Assembly: GCA_963965975.1 (NCBI GenBank)
Contig: OZ014412.1
Coordinates: forward strand, 9,281,849 to 9,345,848
Length of the DNA stretch: 64,000 bases
Direction: 5' to 3'
DNA from: Xestospongia bergquistia
Lineage: Eukaryota; Porifera; Demospongiae; Haplosclerida; Petrosiidae
Shown: piece by piece, positions 36,301-47,998 of the stretch
Position numbering within the stretch: the first letter of the stretch is position 1
Layout: the number at the start of each line of letters is the position of its first letter
The notes under the pieces: model-generated
Databases searched by the model: none
The model's input: the letters and a program-made list of their open reading frames with translations, nothing else
Told to the model about the DNA's origin: nothing
Position numbers and translations under genes: made by a program

Positions 36301-38578
36301 CTAAGTAGGTTGCACAAAGTCATAATGTTGTCAGTAATAATATATTGATAATCTAATTACAAATATTAAACTTATTGACCAATAGAGTCTTCAGATGACA
36401 TATTGAAGGATTCTGATGATAAAGAGTCAATCAAAGGTATGTATCTTTGAATATATGTCATTGTTAGTTATGATAAATGCAAACAAGATCACAATTATTA
36501 TAAAAATGACATCCTATAATTGTGATGTTAACAGTTATTTCTTGATAGCTGTAGACTTCTCTCATAAGACAATAACCTCTAACATTTTCACAAAATGTCT
36601 ATGAAAAATGGTTGCTTCTTGTATGCAGTTAATTGCAGTCTAAAAATATAAGTGAACAAAACTTACTAAGTGTCTATGGAGACTTTGCAGTTCCTTACTA
36701 GACACCCACCCACTCACTTAATGCGAGAAAAGGTGTCTGGTGACTTTAGTCCAATTCCTTGTATTTAAACCACTTTTTTGGCTCACCAATCAGAATAATC
36801 CTAGGTCATGATGTTGTGAATGTCGCTGTTAACAATGGAGAACAAAGTATGGATATCTAGACTCAAAGATGTTGTTCTTTTAAAAATATTTTCAAAGGAT
36901 TCAATTTTTGGTACTCAGAATTAGTAAACCAATTGTTGATCAAAAGAGAAAGCTTTTTGTCAATTTTTAGAAGATAGAAATGTCTTCATTATGTTTTATT
37001 TTGATGTTAAGGCATTATTTTCTAGTATTCTTTGAAACAAAGACTTCAGCTCCTTAGTGTACAACTTGTAATGTAACCAGTTATCTTTTCATCTATTGTA
37101 ATAACACATTTCAATGATGACATCATCCAATAGTGCAATACAAGGGAATGGACTAAAATCACCAGTCACCACCCTTTCTTGCAAATAAGCAAGTGAGTGT
37201 CTGGGAATGAGACTATTTTAAAATAAAATTCATAATAATATTCTAAGCAAACTGTACCCTAAAATTTATTTACAAATATTTCATAATTATACTTCATTAC
37301 AAACTAAAACTTAATTCATAGCCTTTTTAAATAGCTGCTGATTATTATAGACAAGATATTTTTTCATTTACTAATTCTTAAAACAATCTGCTTGTCTTTC
37401 TTCTATCAATATCTTAACTAATAAGTTTCATCAGATCATTTCATTATTTATAGACTCATTATATCTAGTCAGTTAGTAAACTCTACGATTCACAAGTCTC
37501 AAATTGATATATTAATACCTGATATCTAGTGATGTGTTCTGTTAATATGATAACAATGATAGAATTATATTTATTGTTCCTCTATAGCTATATCAACACT
37601 CTGTCTAGTTAGCAAAATTTGATAAGCCCCACCTTCTCATAAACTCTTGCCATCGTAACCATATTCAATAAACAGTAATGGCTTCCTTTCTTCTTCAGTG
37701 TATTGTCTGTATATTGTAGTGTGTTATAGTATATATTACTATGTGTGTACTATACTATATACTAACTCTGTTTTATAACAGGAGACACTGGAAGTGTTCA
37801 GTGGAGAGATGATGACAATAGTGTTAGTCTCATTAGACCAAGTATAGTAGAAAGTGAAGATGTTATAAGTAAATTAATAAAAGTACAACAAACAGGAAAA
37901 GAATGGAGTATTCGTCTCATCTCATCATCTCCTGAAAGTACTGCAGTTATTATAAACAATCTTAATAAGTGTACAGTGAGGAGACTTCATATATTCAACA
38001 CTTCATTGGACAGTAAGTGTGTATCGATATTATCAGAGATACTAAAAACTAATAAAACAATAAAGATACTACAGATGAACTCCTCTTCACTTACTAGTGG
38101 TATCAAACAAGTCAGTGATAGTCTCTTTAATAACAAAACACTTGAGGAATTAACGTTGTTAAATGTTACTGGTATCACAGATGAAGATATGACTAGCTTA
38201 TCTACTATGTTAGCAAGTAATACAACTTTAAAAGAGCTATATCTCTCCAACTGTAACATCACTGATAATGGAGTCCAGTATATCTGTGAAGGACTTACTA
38301 AAAACCAAACATTGACTACATTGGACATCGGAGGTAATCCTGAGATCACTTCAGTTAGTACCAGTACAATAGCAGATCTAATACAAACAAGTACATCATT
38401 GACAACACTATATCTCCACTATACTTCGCTAAACAATGATGATATCAAGACAATATGTACATCACTTAATAAAAATACTACAATATGGACAGTACACTTA
38501 TCAAAACAATATGAAGAGTATTGTAAGACCTTAGACAGTTATCAAGTTATTAAAGACAGACTTGTGTTCTGGTATTAG
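33369..38578 (+). CDS. D1: Death domain / CARD-like / coiled coil / LRR protein
   Basis: Fourteen exons: 33369-33693, 33744-34046, 34097-34218, 34268-34403, 34459-34722, 34775-34828, 34880-34924, 34969-35642, 35701-35818, 35904-35966, 36060-36197, 36242-36304, 36386-36436, 37782-38578. All junctions are GT/AG with matching phase: 1050 aa. Layout: Death domain (about 10-100; WYQFGILLKL, WLDTNPNATRRQVLDTL); two related helical modules (about 112-209 and 296-383) sharing TLSQSL and a L..a...F..vL pattern, reminiscent of CARDs; a 225-aa domain (417-641) that I recall only from sponge predictions; a coiled coil (about 641-760); ribonuclease-inhibitor-type LRRs (about 840-1040; LKELYLSNCNITDNG). 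Nearly all introns are phase 1. Architecture suggests an intracellular signalling/innate-immunity adaptor without a NACHT ATPase. The function is inferred only. Confidence 0.82.
36695..37214. mobile_element. MITE in D1 intron 13
   Basis: Inverted ends of about 65 bp: the left around 36701-36768 contains GTGTCTGGTGACTTTAGTCC, the right around 37137-37205 contains its reverse complement with changes. The right terminus reads TAGTCTCATTCCCAGACACT in reverse complement, clearly the same family as the MITE in T1 intron 3. No coding capacity. A copy is at about 55131-55650 in D2. Confidence 0.75.
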
Positions 38579-39329
38579 TTGTTTATTCTTAATCTATTTC
38601 TCACTCACTTTTATTTTCTTTTTAAATTTCTCTTAACATTATCTTCTCTTTTATTAACAATTTCTTTCCCTAACAAAACTAGTAGACAATAAAAATAGAG
38701 CTGTTTTACTCAACATTTACTTCTCTAACATCGCACTTTTTTTCTCTTCGAGGAGGTAGAAGAAAACATACTTTAATAATTTTCTTAACTGCTTAGAGAA
38801 GTCAACACCTCCTTTCTTATTTTCAGATGAGGTAGAAGACTACACATTAATAATATAACTAGACTATTGAGGTCAGTTCAATTGATCAAGTTACAATTAA
38901 TTTTATATATCAATTGTTACAGTTCAACAATAGATATTTCTGAGATAGAGAAGTTTGCTCACTTACATAACGAATGTTGTAATGATATTAATGGACCGCA
39001 ATATACTCTATATTCTATGAACAATGTACATATCACTATTGTAAAGGAGATTATATTGAGGACAAAGAGAGGAACAATTTGTATATAAGCCTTTAACCTT
39101 TAACTGGATACAATATATTAATGTGGAGTATTATGTAAAGTGAGTTAAAGTAATTGGAAGCAATTATTATCCTCTCTCTCTCTCTCTCCATATATCAGCC
39201 ATTAAGGTAGTGACATCATATCATATATATTATAATGATGAGGTAATAATTACATCATTAATATGACAATGTCTCTTAAGATAGAGTATAGGAATTATCT
39301 CATTTTAATATATCTGTTATAGTCTAAAT

Positions 39330-39754
39330 TATTCGTATTAGAGTTTTTTCACCAAACAAAAAAGAGATAAATTAAGCCAAATATTTTGATAGACTACCTT
39401 CATCAGTGTCTTAAATATATAGAAATAAAAGTGCAAAAAACAGTCCTATTTATACTAAAGCTGAAGGACGAAATGAGGATAATTCTCTGCCGGAGGAATG
39501 GATGGTGGGCAAGGATAGATGGTTTTCCCAATTGATCTTATATATGACCAGTCTGGCAAACATGTTCAGACAAGGCACTAGAGAAGGAATCCAGCTTTTT
39601 TACTGCTCTTTGATGTTCTTCCAAATGTGATAAGTTTATTCCACTTTGTCCAATGTATGTTGTGTTACACTCTTGGTAAGGTTTTTTTGATAAACCACAC
39701 CTGAGTCCTGTAGTCCTGTATTTTTTGATATACCTACAGGCTACATTGTACAAG
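39330..39754 (-). mobile_element. Penelope-like (GIY-YIG) retroelement fragment
   Basis: Minus-strand coding relic with PYQECNTTYIGQSG and HVCQTGH, the arrangement of the GIY-YIG endonuclease that ends Penelope-like reverse transcriptases. It is 5'-truncated at 39754, where an LRR fragment begins. The sibling copy at 57770-58185 is truncated at the same base but continues into an FKBP-type TPR relic. Confidence 0.75.
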
Positions 39755-40149
39755 ATGAAGATATAACTCACTTATCTACTATGTTATCAAGTTATACAAC
39801 TTTAAAAGAACTAGATCTCTCCTACTGTAACATCACTGATAATGGAGTCCGATATATCTGTGAAGGACTTACTAAAAACCAAACATTGACTATTTTGCAC
39901 ATTGGAGGTAATCCTCAGATCACTTCAGTTAGTACCAGTACAATAGCAGATCTAATACAAAGAACTACATCATTGACAGAACTATATCTCTACGATACTT
40001 CACTGAACAAGGATGATATCAAGACAATATGTAAATCACTTAATAAAAATACTACAATAAGGGAACTATACTTATCAAGACAACACGAAGAGTATTGTAA
40101 GAAGTTAGACAGTTATCAAGTTATTAAAGACAGACTTGAGTTCATGTAA
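39754..40149 (+). pseudogene. D-type LRR C-terminal fragment
   Basis: An open frame of 131 codons plus stop, highly similar to the last 130 residues of D1 (LKELDLSYCNITDNG, NPQITSVSTSTIADLIQ, HEEYCKKLDSYQVIKDRLEF). It begins exactly at the end of the Penelope-like fragment, in the middle of the LRR exon, with no promoter or upstream exon. About 130 bp of D-type 3' flank follow it. It is the tail of another D paralogue, cut off by the insertion or by recombination there. Confidence 0.85.
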
Positions 40150-40279
40150 TAGTAAGTAGTTTGTTGTTTATTCTTAATTTGTCTTCTCGCTCACTTTTAT
40201 TTTCTCTTTAAATTACTCAAGACATTATCTTCTTTCCTTTTATTAACAATTTCTTTCTCTAACAAAACTAGTAGACAAA

Positions 40280-41765
40280 CTAGGTATAGCAGTGGTACAA
40301 CAACACTTCAATCAGAATTTCTTTTTCAATTAAAGAGAAAAATACAATAAATATCAGAGCTTATTATTTTGAACAGATACACATGACATGAATCATTTGT
40401 TTCTGGTATATACCAAGATGCTCATGAGTATTACATCCAACTAGTTAATAATTTAACTGAATTATTTGATGAAAGGTAAGGCCTTGTATTATATTTTAAA
40501 TGGTTTATTGTTGACTATAGGACAAAACAAGTATAAGAACAAATTTTTTTATAAATGGATGGAAACAGTTTACAATTCAGTAATCTACTCATTCTACTTG
40601 TGTTAGTAGTTTTTTTTCTTACAGAGGACATTGATGAGTCAGTGTGTATATTTAGTCCTGACACATATCCACATCAGAGACAACTTTATCAGTTATGTGA
40701 TCTACGAGATGACACACTTCAAGCTATTAAACATAGCAGTGATGGAAGAGACCAAATGTTATGTAATAAGTGTTTACTAATAAGACATTATGTCATTGAA
40801 TTGGAGAAAAATCACACAATCTGTCAAGGTAGTTTTTCCGTTGATGCTAACTGAATCTTATTTCCATATTAAGAAATAACTGGATGGTGTGGAGAGGATA
40901 CATATGATAAAATGCACAAAAGAATGATTGACTTGATAATAACTAAAGCACAAAGAGAAGGTATGTCTGGAGACCCAATACAGTAACTGATCTATCACCT
41001 GTTTCTTTCTGCATGAACACGCCTCCTTAATTTTAATATACAAAATGAGAAGGCAAATGTTGGGCTTGTAGGATAATTGTTAAAATTAAGGAAGACAAAT
41101 GTAGAGGCACACTATATATTGTAAAGATGAATGCCAATTGGATATTTTTAGCTAATACTATTCTATTTAATTGTTTAGTTTTGCTATACATTTGAACATA
41201 ACATTGAGAAGCCAGTTACAAAAGAGAAAATGGATCCAGATCTATCTGGTATAGTAGCAGAACTGGACCCATGCATAGTCTCTATAACAGTGACATCATG
41301 TATTTAGATCATATTTCATATTAAGAATTTCTTGCTACAATGTAACTTGGGACTTCATTGAGAGCAATGTGTCAAGTTCTTGTTTTATTTTCTTCTCATT
41401 GATCAGTGGGCTGGGTCACAGAATTATAGACTGTCAGCTGACCAACCAAGCAGATCAAAAAGGCTACATTGTCTTGTTAGCTGTTGACTGATATTTATAA
41501 TCATCACTGAATTTATATAATTCTTCTTTCAATTATAATCATTTGTTTCAGTCAACATCATTAGACATTATATTACAAAGATAAACTGTTATAGTTGTTG
41601 TTAATTGTGGGGCTAGAATAGATAAAGTAGTGTAATATTTGATATATTTAGAAGACATTAAAATTTTAATTAATTATTCATCAGATCAATTAAAAATTAA
41701 CGAACGACACCTCCTCTCTTCCTAAGTATAGTAGGATCTTGAGCCTACTACACAGTCTTTTAGGT
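40280..41765 (+). other. Spacer with unidentified exon-like pieces
   Basis: Open pieces bounded by plausible splice sites: about 40428-40482 (EYYIQLVNNLTELFDE), 40625-40830 (SPDTYPHQRQLYQLCDLRDD, CNKCLLIRHYVIELEK), 40872-40961 (GWCGEDTYDKMHKRMIDLII). Codon content looks protein-like, but the intron phases I can assign do not fit and I do not recognise the protein. Nothing coding is seen from 41000 to 41765. Confidence 0.3.
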
Positions 41766-42299
41766 TTCTAAAAAGTGAAACTTATGTGATGTCACACTTC
41801 TTTATCTTCAATAAATGATGATATTTTGGGAATAGATTTCTTGCTTATTTGAAACACCTACAACCTAATTTCTTTGTCTAATTAATGCACACTATTACAC
41901 ATTGGCAATACACTGCCAATCTTAAAACTTTCAAGGAAAGTATACTTCTGGCAATAAATTGGCTATAAAATTGGCACTCAAGTTTTATTAAATATCATAT
42001 ATCTCTGCTATACTTCCATTTATGATAATAAAACCAAAACTAATACATGGAGGTGGTTGTGAACTTTCTCTCAATACAAGCGTTGCTATGATCTAACACA
42101 CAGTGGTCGAGAAAAATTGGCCAAACCGTTATTTTTAACCAATATTTTATATTAAAACATATCTGTGAAAAAAATTAAGCTTAAAAAATATTTTTGAATA
42201 TATTTTCTAAAACCTTAATCTATATGTCATATTGTAAATGACTACAAAGCTTCTACAATATCCAACAGTTACTAAAATAAGACCATTTACTTACCACAC

Positions 42300-42410
42300 T
42301 CGCCATCTTTACCCCATGGAGACAAACGGAAATGACGTTTATACATAAGCTTATACTTTATTAGCATCCGGTCGAATTCATAATCTCATATCGTATCTAT
42401 CCTCCGACTA
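42300..42410 (+). promoter_or_regulatory. Conserved T-gene upstream block
   Basis: About 100 bp before the T1 start are conserved before T3, including CGGAAATGACGTTTATAC, which combines an ETS-like GGAA with an ATF/CREB-like TGACGT. The truncated T copy used in the chimera (51050) lacks this block and has unrelated sequence upstream. Assignment as promoter is inference from position. Confidence 0.4.
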
Positions 42411-45400
42411 ATGGCCCTCAATATTTGGTTTTATCTGAAACTGTTCCTTCTGACAGGACTAGTAGCTGTAGTACCTTTTTATGGATGGAAATTATGTAAA
42501 CTAGTGTTTAAGGTATGATCTTAACAAAACATTTATGTAAATAATATTTTCTTTTACGTAGACATTTAAGGAGTTCTTTGTTATGTGGTCTTTACTTGAA
42601 GGAGAGAGAAGGTATGATTAATGTAGAATGAAGTTAGAAAATACTTTGAATTTTGCTACAACAATGTCTCTCTAAAAGAGTTTCTCAATACATAACTGTA
42701 GTTTCTTATAGGGCTAAGTGAATCTTAATTGGATTAAGAGTAATTAATTTCATACCACAATCTTGTAATAAAATTATGTAATTGTTCCATATATGGTCTT
42801 CTCTTCCTGTTAGTTCTGATCGTAGACAAGTTAATGTACATACAAAGCTACATCCATACATATGTGAAACTGATATCCTTGATGAAGTAAGTAAACTATA
42901 TAATTTCTATTAACATGAAGTAGCTTTTATAGTGAATACTATGACAATAGGTGCTAGGTACCTCCCTCCCTGTGTAGATAAAGTTTTTTTTGTCTTCTAT
43001 ATAGCATTATGATATGTTGTTTGTAGCTTCTTAGGAACTCTTAGCCTCATTCCCAGACGTTCACAAAAGAAAAGAATGTCTGGTAGCTACTGTTTGTGCA
43101 TGTGTTTAATTTCCACAGATTTCTTGGAAAATAGTATACTTTTAGGAATCCTCCATCAACTATGACGTCAAAATTCCTTTTACCGCGATGTCAAACTGTG
43201 ATGGCTACTTGTAGTACTAATAGAAACTTATCTGTTGCTCTACTCTATGCTCTAAAGCAGCTAGGAAGCCCAAATCTATCTCTTTAAAAAAAGAGCAACT
43301 CTTGTCCGTTGAAGCTATATATGATGGAAAAAATGTGGTCTTGTATCCCAACAGCATTAAATAAGTTTGTCGCTCTTTTTTTTTCAACTAAATCTTTGTA
43401 CAGCTGACAAACTCGACTAGCCATGCTTTAACTCATGTAGTGAATGAAATGTCATCAATATAAACCCAGCCCATTTATTCATCATTTAATTTAATATGTT
43501 GTAATTTGTTGTCACTATATTGCATAAATTATAATAATTAAACGCATGCACAAGCAATAGTTACCAGGCGTTCTTTTCTTTTACAAATGCCTGGGTATGA
43601 GACTAAGGAACTAACTACTATTTTAAAATCTAGCAATAGTGTTTATTGCCTTCTTGAAAATGATGACTTTTTAACAGGTTAATGTTAATGAGATGTTTGA
43701 GTATAGCCGCCAATTCTTTGATATGGAATACAGGTATGTTCCTATAATAATAATAGTAATAATAATAATAATTCCTCTCATGGCTGTGTGTTATTGTCCC
43801 TGTAACGGAGAAAGAGCTCGTTGTGTTAGAGAACATAGAAAGTTTTGTACACATCTGGAAAACTGTTTAGCTGCCGGTGTCCCCTTTGTTCCTCTGGTGG
43901 TTGAGTCTCTGGGGGATGGAGCAATGAAGCAATTAATACCCTCAGGCTAATTCGCAAACAATAAGCTCAACCTATAGGTCTCTCATTATCTTACTCAACC
44001 AATCATCTTTTTGTAATGCCTCTCCGTTGCTCTTTGACACGGGAATGCCTTCATGTGGGCATCCCACATACCCATCATCAGAAGATGGATTGAATGATCA
44101 ATTTCATTCACATAATAATTATTGTTGTTGATAATAATAATAATAATAATGAGCCACACCCACAAGCAATAATAATTAATTTCATAATTTCATATTATAA
44201 AATATTAATAATAATAAAAATTAATAATACTAATAATAACAATAATAAAAATATTTGTTATTATATGTTGTATTTATTTTAATTGCAGTGTTACAGATGC
44301 ACATAAAAATCTTCTTGCTCATAGTCATGTTGTGTTACTACGTGATCGTTTAGCTGGTAGTTTACGAGGATTAATCTTGTTGAATTTTATCAGGAAAAAG
44401 AAGTATACTATATTTAATGTTAGCAGTAACCATGACAACTATATTTTAAGTAACGTTACCTGTTTAAGAATAATATTGACAGAAATAGAGTGATCAAAAT
44501 TTGTAAGATTATAGAAGATTCATTTTTTTACTTTTTAACTAGTACAATTTCTACCACTATTTTATCCAAGTACTGTTTCTTTAACTACTGTTCTTACATG
44601 TACATTTACATGTATGAATTTTACATGTACATGTAAAATTTGTTACATGTAGTTCTATAATACAATAATTTACATAGTATTATTATATTATATTATATTA
44701 AAAATTATTTCATATTATTTCTCTTTATAGGTAGGCACTACTATTATTGATCATCAATACCGTGGTGGTCCATATATTCACATACCTACTGCTTATCTTG
44801 TATTGAAAGGTATTTTAAAAATTAGCATGTGATATCGTCTATTTTTATTGGTTTTCTATAGAACTTATTCGACATCCATTCACTCCTATCTACCTTATTG
44901 GAAAGACCTTTAGTTATAAGAGCTATGTGGTAAGATGGATACAATATAAATGTAATTGCTTATGACTAGAGGATGATTATTTTATTACCTTGAAATATTA
45001 ATAATGATGTCATTGTTGTTTTGGTGTTATATTAAAGACTTGTTTCTACTTGTGCAGACAAAGCATTTTAGTGAGCCCTGTAATCACAATCAACTACACC
45101 CATCATCAAATGCTTGCAGTAGAAACTATTTGTTACTATGTGCATTACCAGTTATAAGATGCAGTTATAATTTTAATTATTGCCCTGCTTTGTAGTAAAA
45201 ACAATGAAAACAAAGCACTTATTACATAACACAAGTCTAAAAACACTTTAAAATCTCTATTTATTTATATTTTAGCAGTTTTGTAGTCTCTCATTATGTT
45301 TTATTAGTTTTTAATTCTCAAAAGTCTATGTTATATTGTGGTAGTATCATATTATAGGATAATGATTTTGTAATTATATACACGGTTTGACCATGTGACA

Positions 45401-47209
45401 CACAGTATTGGGCTAACTCACGTGGTCACATGGCAATGGTTTCATTTCTCATGGAAATTTTGCCTAAGTCTGTGGCCACACCCAAATGTGCACGTGTACG
45501 TGCTACACGCACACATGATGTGTGAAAGCAGCATGATCGAACATTTGTCTGTGCAGAGCTTTTGTCTGTGTTTTGCTATTCCTATTTCAGATTTGCCAGC
45601 AATTGCACTGCAAAACGATTACGTATGGCTAGATTTTATTCCAAAAGAAAACTCTGGAGCTACTATGTACTCATCAAAGTTTAACCCTTTCATTACTCTA
45701 GCTGAATTAATGAGATTCATGAGCAATAAATATGAATATTAATAACTCACACTGTAGCCTTCCCTGAGAGGTCTGTATATATAGTGTAAAAATTAATATG
45801 TTATTTTTACCAAACTAATTTATAGCTTACATGAGTGGATTACTATGGAATCCAAAATTCATTTGAGTTACTCACTGCAGTACAATTTGTTGTTATGTAA
45901 TAGTACAACATACTAACAAACTATACAGCGAGTAATTCACAGAATTCTAGATGTAAGCTACAAATTAGTTTGTTAAAATGAGATATTAATTTATAGTGTA
46001 GTCTTGTTCTAGTTTAGTTTAGAACTTTGTTATATTAATTAATGTAATATTCCACAATATACATATGTAAAATTTTAATGATTTAAGTCTTAAAGATACT
46101 AACTATGAGTGTTGCATACCCTAACTATGAGTGTTGTAATGTTCTAAATAATTCACCGCGAGTGGTGTGGTTTTCTAAATAATGTTATAGCATGTCAAAA
46201 TATTAAAATTTAGCATAACTATTCAATCTCCATTTATAATTAATATTTCCTACTAAAATTAGAAACATTCATTTTTACATACTTTGTAAATTCCACAATA
46301 TACATATGTAAAATTTTAATGATTTAAGTCTTAAAGATACTGTAAATATAAATGTTGTATAACATCATTATGATGTAATGTTAATACTTATTATTAACCC
46401 TTTATACTCTTCTTTTATATGTAGTTTGGAGTAAAATTATGGCCGGAATTTTATCCATGTTATAATAGAAAAATGCCAGATCATTTGAAGAGGTCTTGAT
46501 CATCAATCTATCTATCTGATATTGTATATATCCATTCCCTTTCATATCGTCCATCCATCATCTCTTCCTATATAGCATTGTTGATGAATTTGCTGAAACA
46601 TTACTCCGTAAAGATGAGACGTATGACAAAGAGAGATTTATTATTAACAAAAAGTCTGCTCGCATGAAGGTATCAATAATGTATTCTAAAATAAAAAAAA
46701 GCTGTTTAATACAAATTACTAGGAATTTGTGGCATCTGTTAGTGAAGAAGATCTTCGTGATCCACACATTAAGTTCTTTGTAGAAATGAATCCTGGATGG
46801 AAAGAAGTTAGTATTAGTAACTTAATAATTTGAATGTATATTCTCTTAGGGTAATTGTATGGTGGCTATTGTAGTTCTTACTTGGTATGATGTTTTCAAT
46901 ACTTTATACAAAGGTCTTATTAGATTTAAAAAAGTGAGTTGACCTCTATCCTGTTCCTATTTTATACATCCATCCATTGTCTGTTTATCAGTCTATTAAA
47001 TTCTACTGTATATTAAGCCATCTCTTTATTAATCCTCCTATCTATCCATTCCTGGGAGGACTGACACACAATGGAACCATTTATTCAACTATTAACACTT
47101 TCATTTTTATTTTTCACAGAAAAACAAACGACCCCTACTTCGTGTTCCTTCTCGTCCTACCAGACAAGTTTCTTTTATAGAGAACAGCTCAGGAAAGTAC
47201 GGAATGTAA
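42411..47209 (+). CDS. T1: membrane-anchored protein with GNAT-like body
   Basis: Twelve exons: 42411-42512, 42562-42611, 42814-42886, 43678-43733, 44289-44418, 44731-44809, 44862-44929, 46425-46492, 46576-46669, 46723-46806, 46850-46933, 47120-47209. Phases agree: 325 aa. The N-terminus is one hydrophobic helix (about 5-27, FYLKLFLLTGLVAVVPFYGW). The body (about 95-300) has VVLLRDRLAGSLRG, VGTTIIDHQYRGGPYIHIPT, PFTPIYLIGKTFSYKSYV and FFVEMNPGWKEGNCMVAI. The order strand / Y-R-G turn / helix / late N-P-G-W reminds me of GNAT-fold acyltransferases, but I cannot name the family and catalytic residues are not evident. The donor of exon 5 (AAT|GTTAGC) is weak. An alternative last exon at 47999-48154 joins in frame from a GTACGG donor inside exon 12 and would extend the tail (YHVPRSEIDIGHETCKS). 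Confidence 0.65.
43040..43607. mobile_element. 568-bp MITE in T1 intron 3
   Basis: Terminal inverted repeats of about 50 bp: CTTAGCCTCATTCCCAGACG at left and CTTAGTCTCATACCCAGG in reverse complement at right. GAACT is duplicated at 43035-43039 and 43608-43612. The matching position in the chimera's T part (52250-52254) has a single GAACT and no element, i.e. the empty site. T3 carries the same insertion at 62532-63099. Confidence 0.92.
43740..44165 (+). mobile_element. Retroelement 3'-end relic with (AAT)n, T1 intron 4
   Basis: A coding relic (about 43780-44100) contains HREHRKFCTHLENC-like and VPLVVESLG(G)W motifs. It is related to the relic in monooxygenase copy C (22110-22333) and flanked by (AAT)n on both sides. 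The frame is broken after about 60 codons. The same relic is in T3 intron 4 (63239-63685), where the (AAT)n tracts are longer. Confidence 0.65.
45781..46001. mobile_element. Small MITE in T1 intron 7
   Basis: The first and last 55 bp are inverted copies. The left contains CCAAACTAATTTATAGCTTA and the right contains its reverse complement with one change (GTAGCTTA). The total is about 220 bp and non-coding. Confidence 0.7.
46050..46342. repeat. 51-bp direct repeat in T1 intron 7
   Basis: TTCCACAATATACATATGTA and the following 30 bp occur at about 46051-46101 and again at 46292-46342, nearly identical. The 190 bp between them contain two ACTATGAGTGTTG units. Confidence 0.8.
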
Positions 47210-47318
47210 TAGTAACTCTCTAATTATCATGCACTGAATCTTGTACCTCTAACACACTGTAACATTGTACACAATATTACATGTTGGTATAGTAAACTCT
47301 TCCATTAGTTATAGTCTC

Positions 47319-47659
47319 CAGGGTTGGGGTCAATTACATGAGAATGATTACAATGTGATTATGCAAGGTGATTATAATTACAATTATAAGGAAAAAGAAG
47401 CATGATTTCAATTATGATTATGATTACAGAGCTATCCAAGGTATAATCAGTCTAATTACATGTTCCTTCATGCATCATTTCATAAATATACACTAGCAGA
47501 TGCTACTTGTTTCATGTACTACTTGCAAAGGCTACTGTAATTGATGTAATTACTAGTGATTACAGTAATTACTTTGTCTGATTATAATTACGATTACAGC
47601 AAAAAATTGTAATTGAATGTAATCAATTATGATTACAATTGTAATCAGCCCCAACCCTG
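47319..47659. mobile_element. hAT-type MITE downstream of T1
   Basis: Inverted ends CAGGGTTGGGGTCAATTAC and CAGGGTTGGGGCTGATTAC (reverse complement) enclose 341 bp of GATTACAATT-type simple sequence. The flanking octamers ATAGTCTC (47311-47318) and ATAGTTGC (47660-47667) match at six of eight positions, consistent with an aged 8-bp hAT target duplication. Confidence 0.75.
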
Positions 47660-47998
47660 ATAGTTGCCCCTGACTATCAACTCCCAATGAAGCAATACAA
47701 AGCTTTCTAATTGTTAGTATGTCTCTTAATGATATAGGCCAGTTAAATTCAATAGACAAGCCTTAGCCTTACTTGTTAGACTTCTCCATTTTATCTCATG
47801 TATTAATGTGATTTCTTTTCTAATCCTTTTCCCATTTTTATCTATATACATAATATATATGTTGGCAGAGTAACTTAGTAAGCAAGGGGTTAAAATTAAC
47901 AATCACCGACTTGCAATGTAGTATATTTCAGATGCACTGTATTAATGTACTGTATTATAGGGATATATCCTGCTTATGACATTAGTATATTGTATTAT

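Larger units (their letters stand above)
34016..39754 (+). repeat. Segmental duplication, unit 1 (D gene)
   Basis: Matches 52437-58185 base by base with a constant offset of about 18,436 and only scattered differences, in introns and intergenic sequence as well as exons. It begins inside D exon 2 and ends at the edge of a Penelope-like fragment. The near-identity of introns points to a young duplication or ongoing gene conversion. Confidence 0.92.
41766..44480 (+). repeat. Segmental duplication, unit 1 (5' half of T gene)
   Basis: Matches 61259-64000 (offset about 19,500), including about 640 bp upstream of the T start, a MITE and a retroelement relic in the introns. Small differences are mostly microsatellite length and single bases. 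The second copy runs off the window, so the true size is unknown. Confidence 0.92.

Noticed and set aside
37987-38349. Minus-strand open frame over the LRR exon (and 56422-56784)
   Set aside because: Shadow of the plus-strand LRR repeats.
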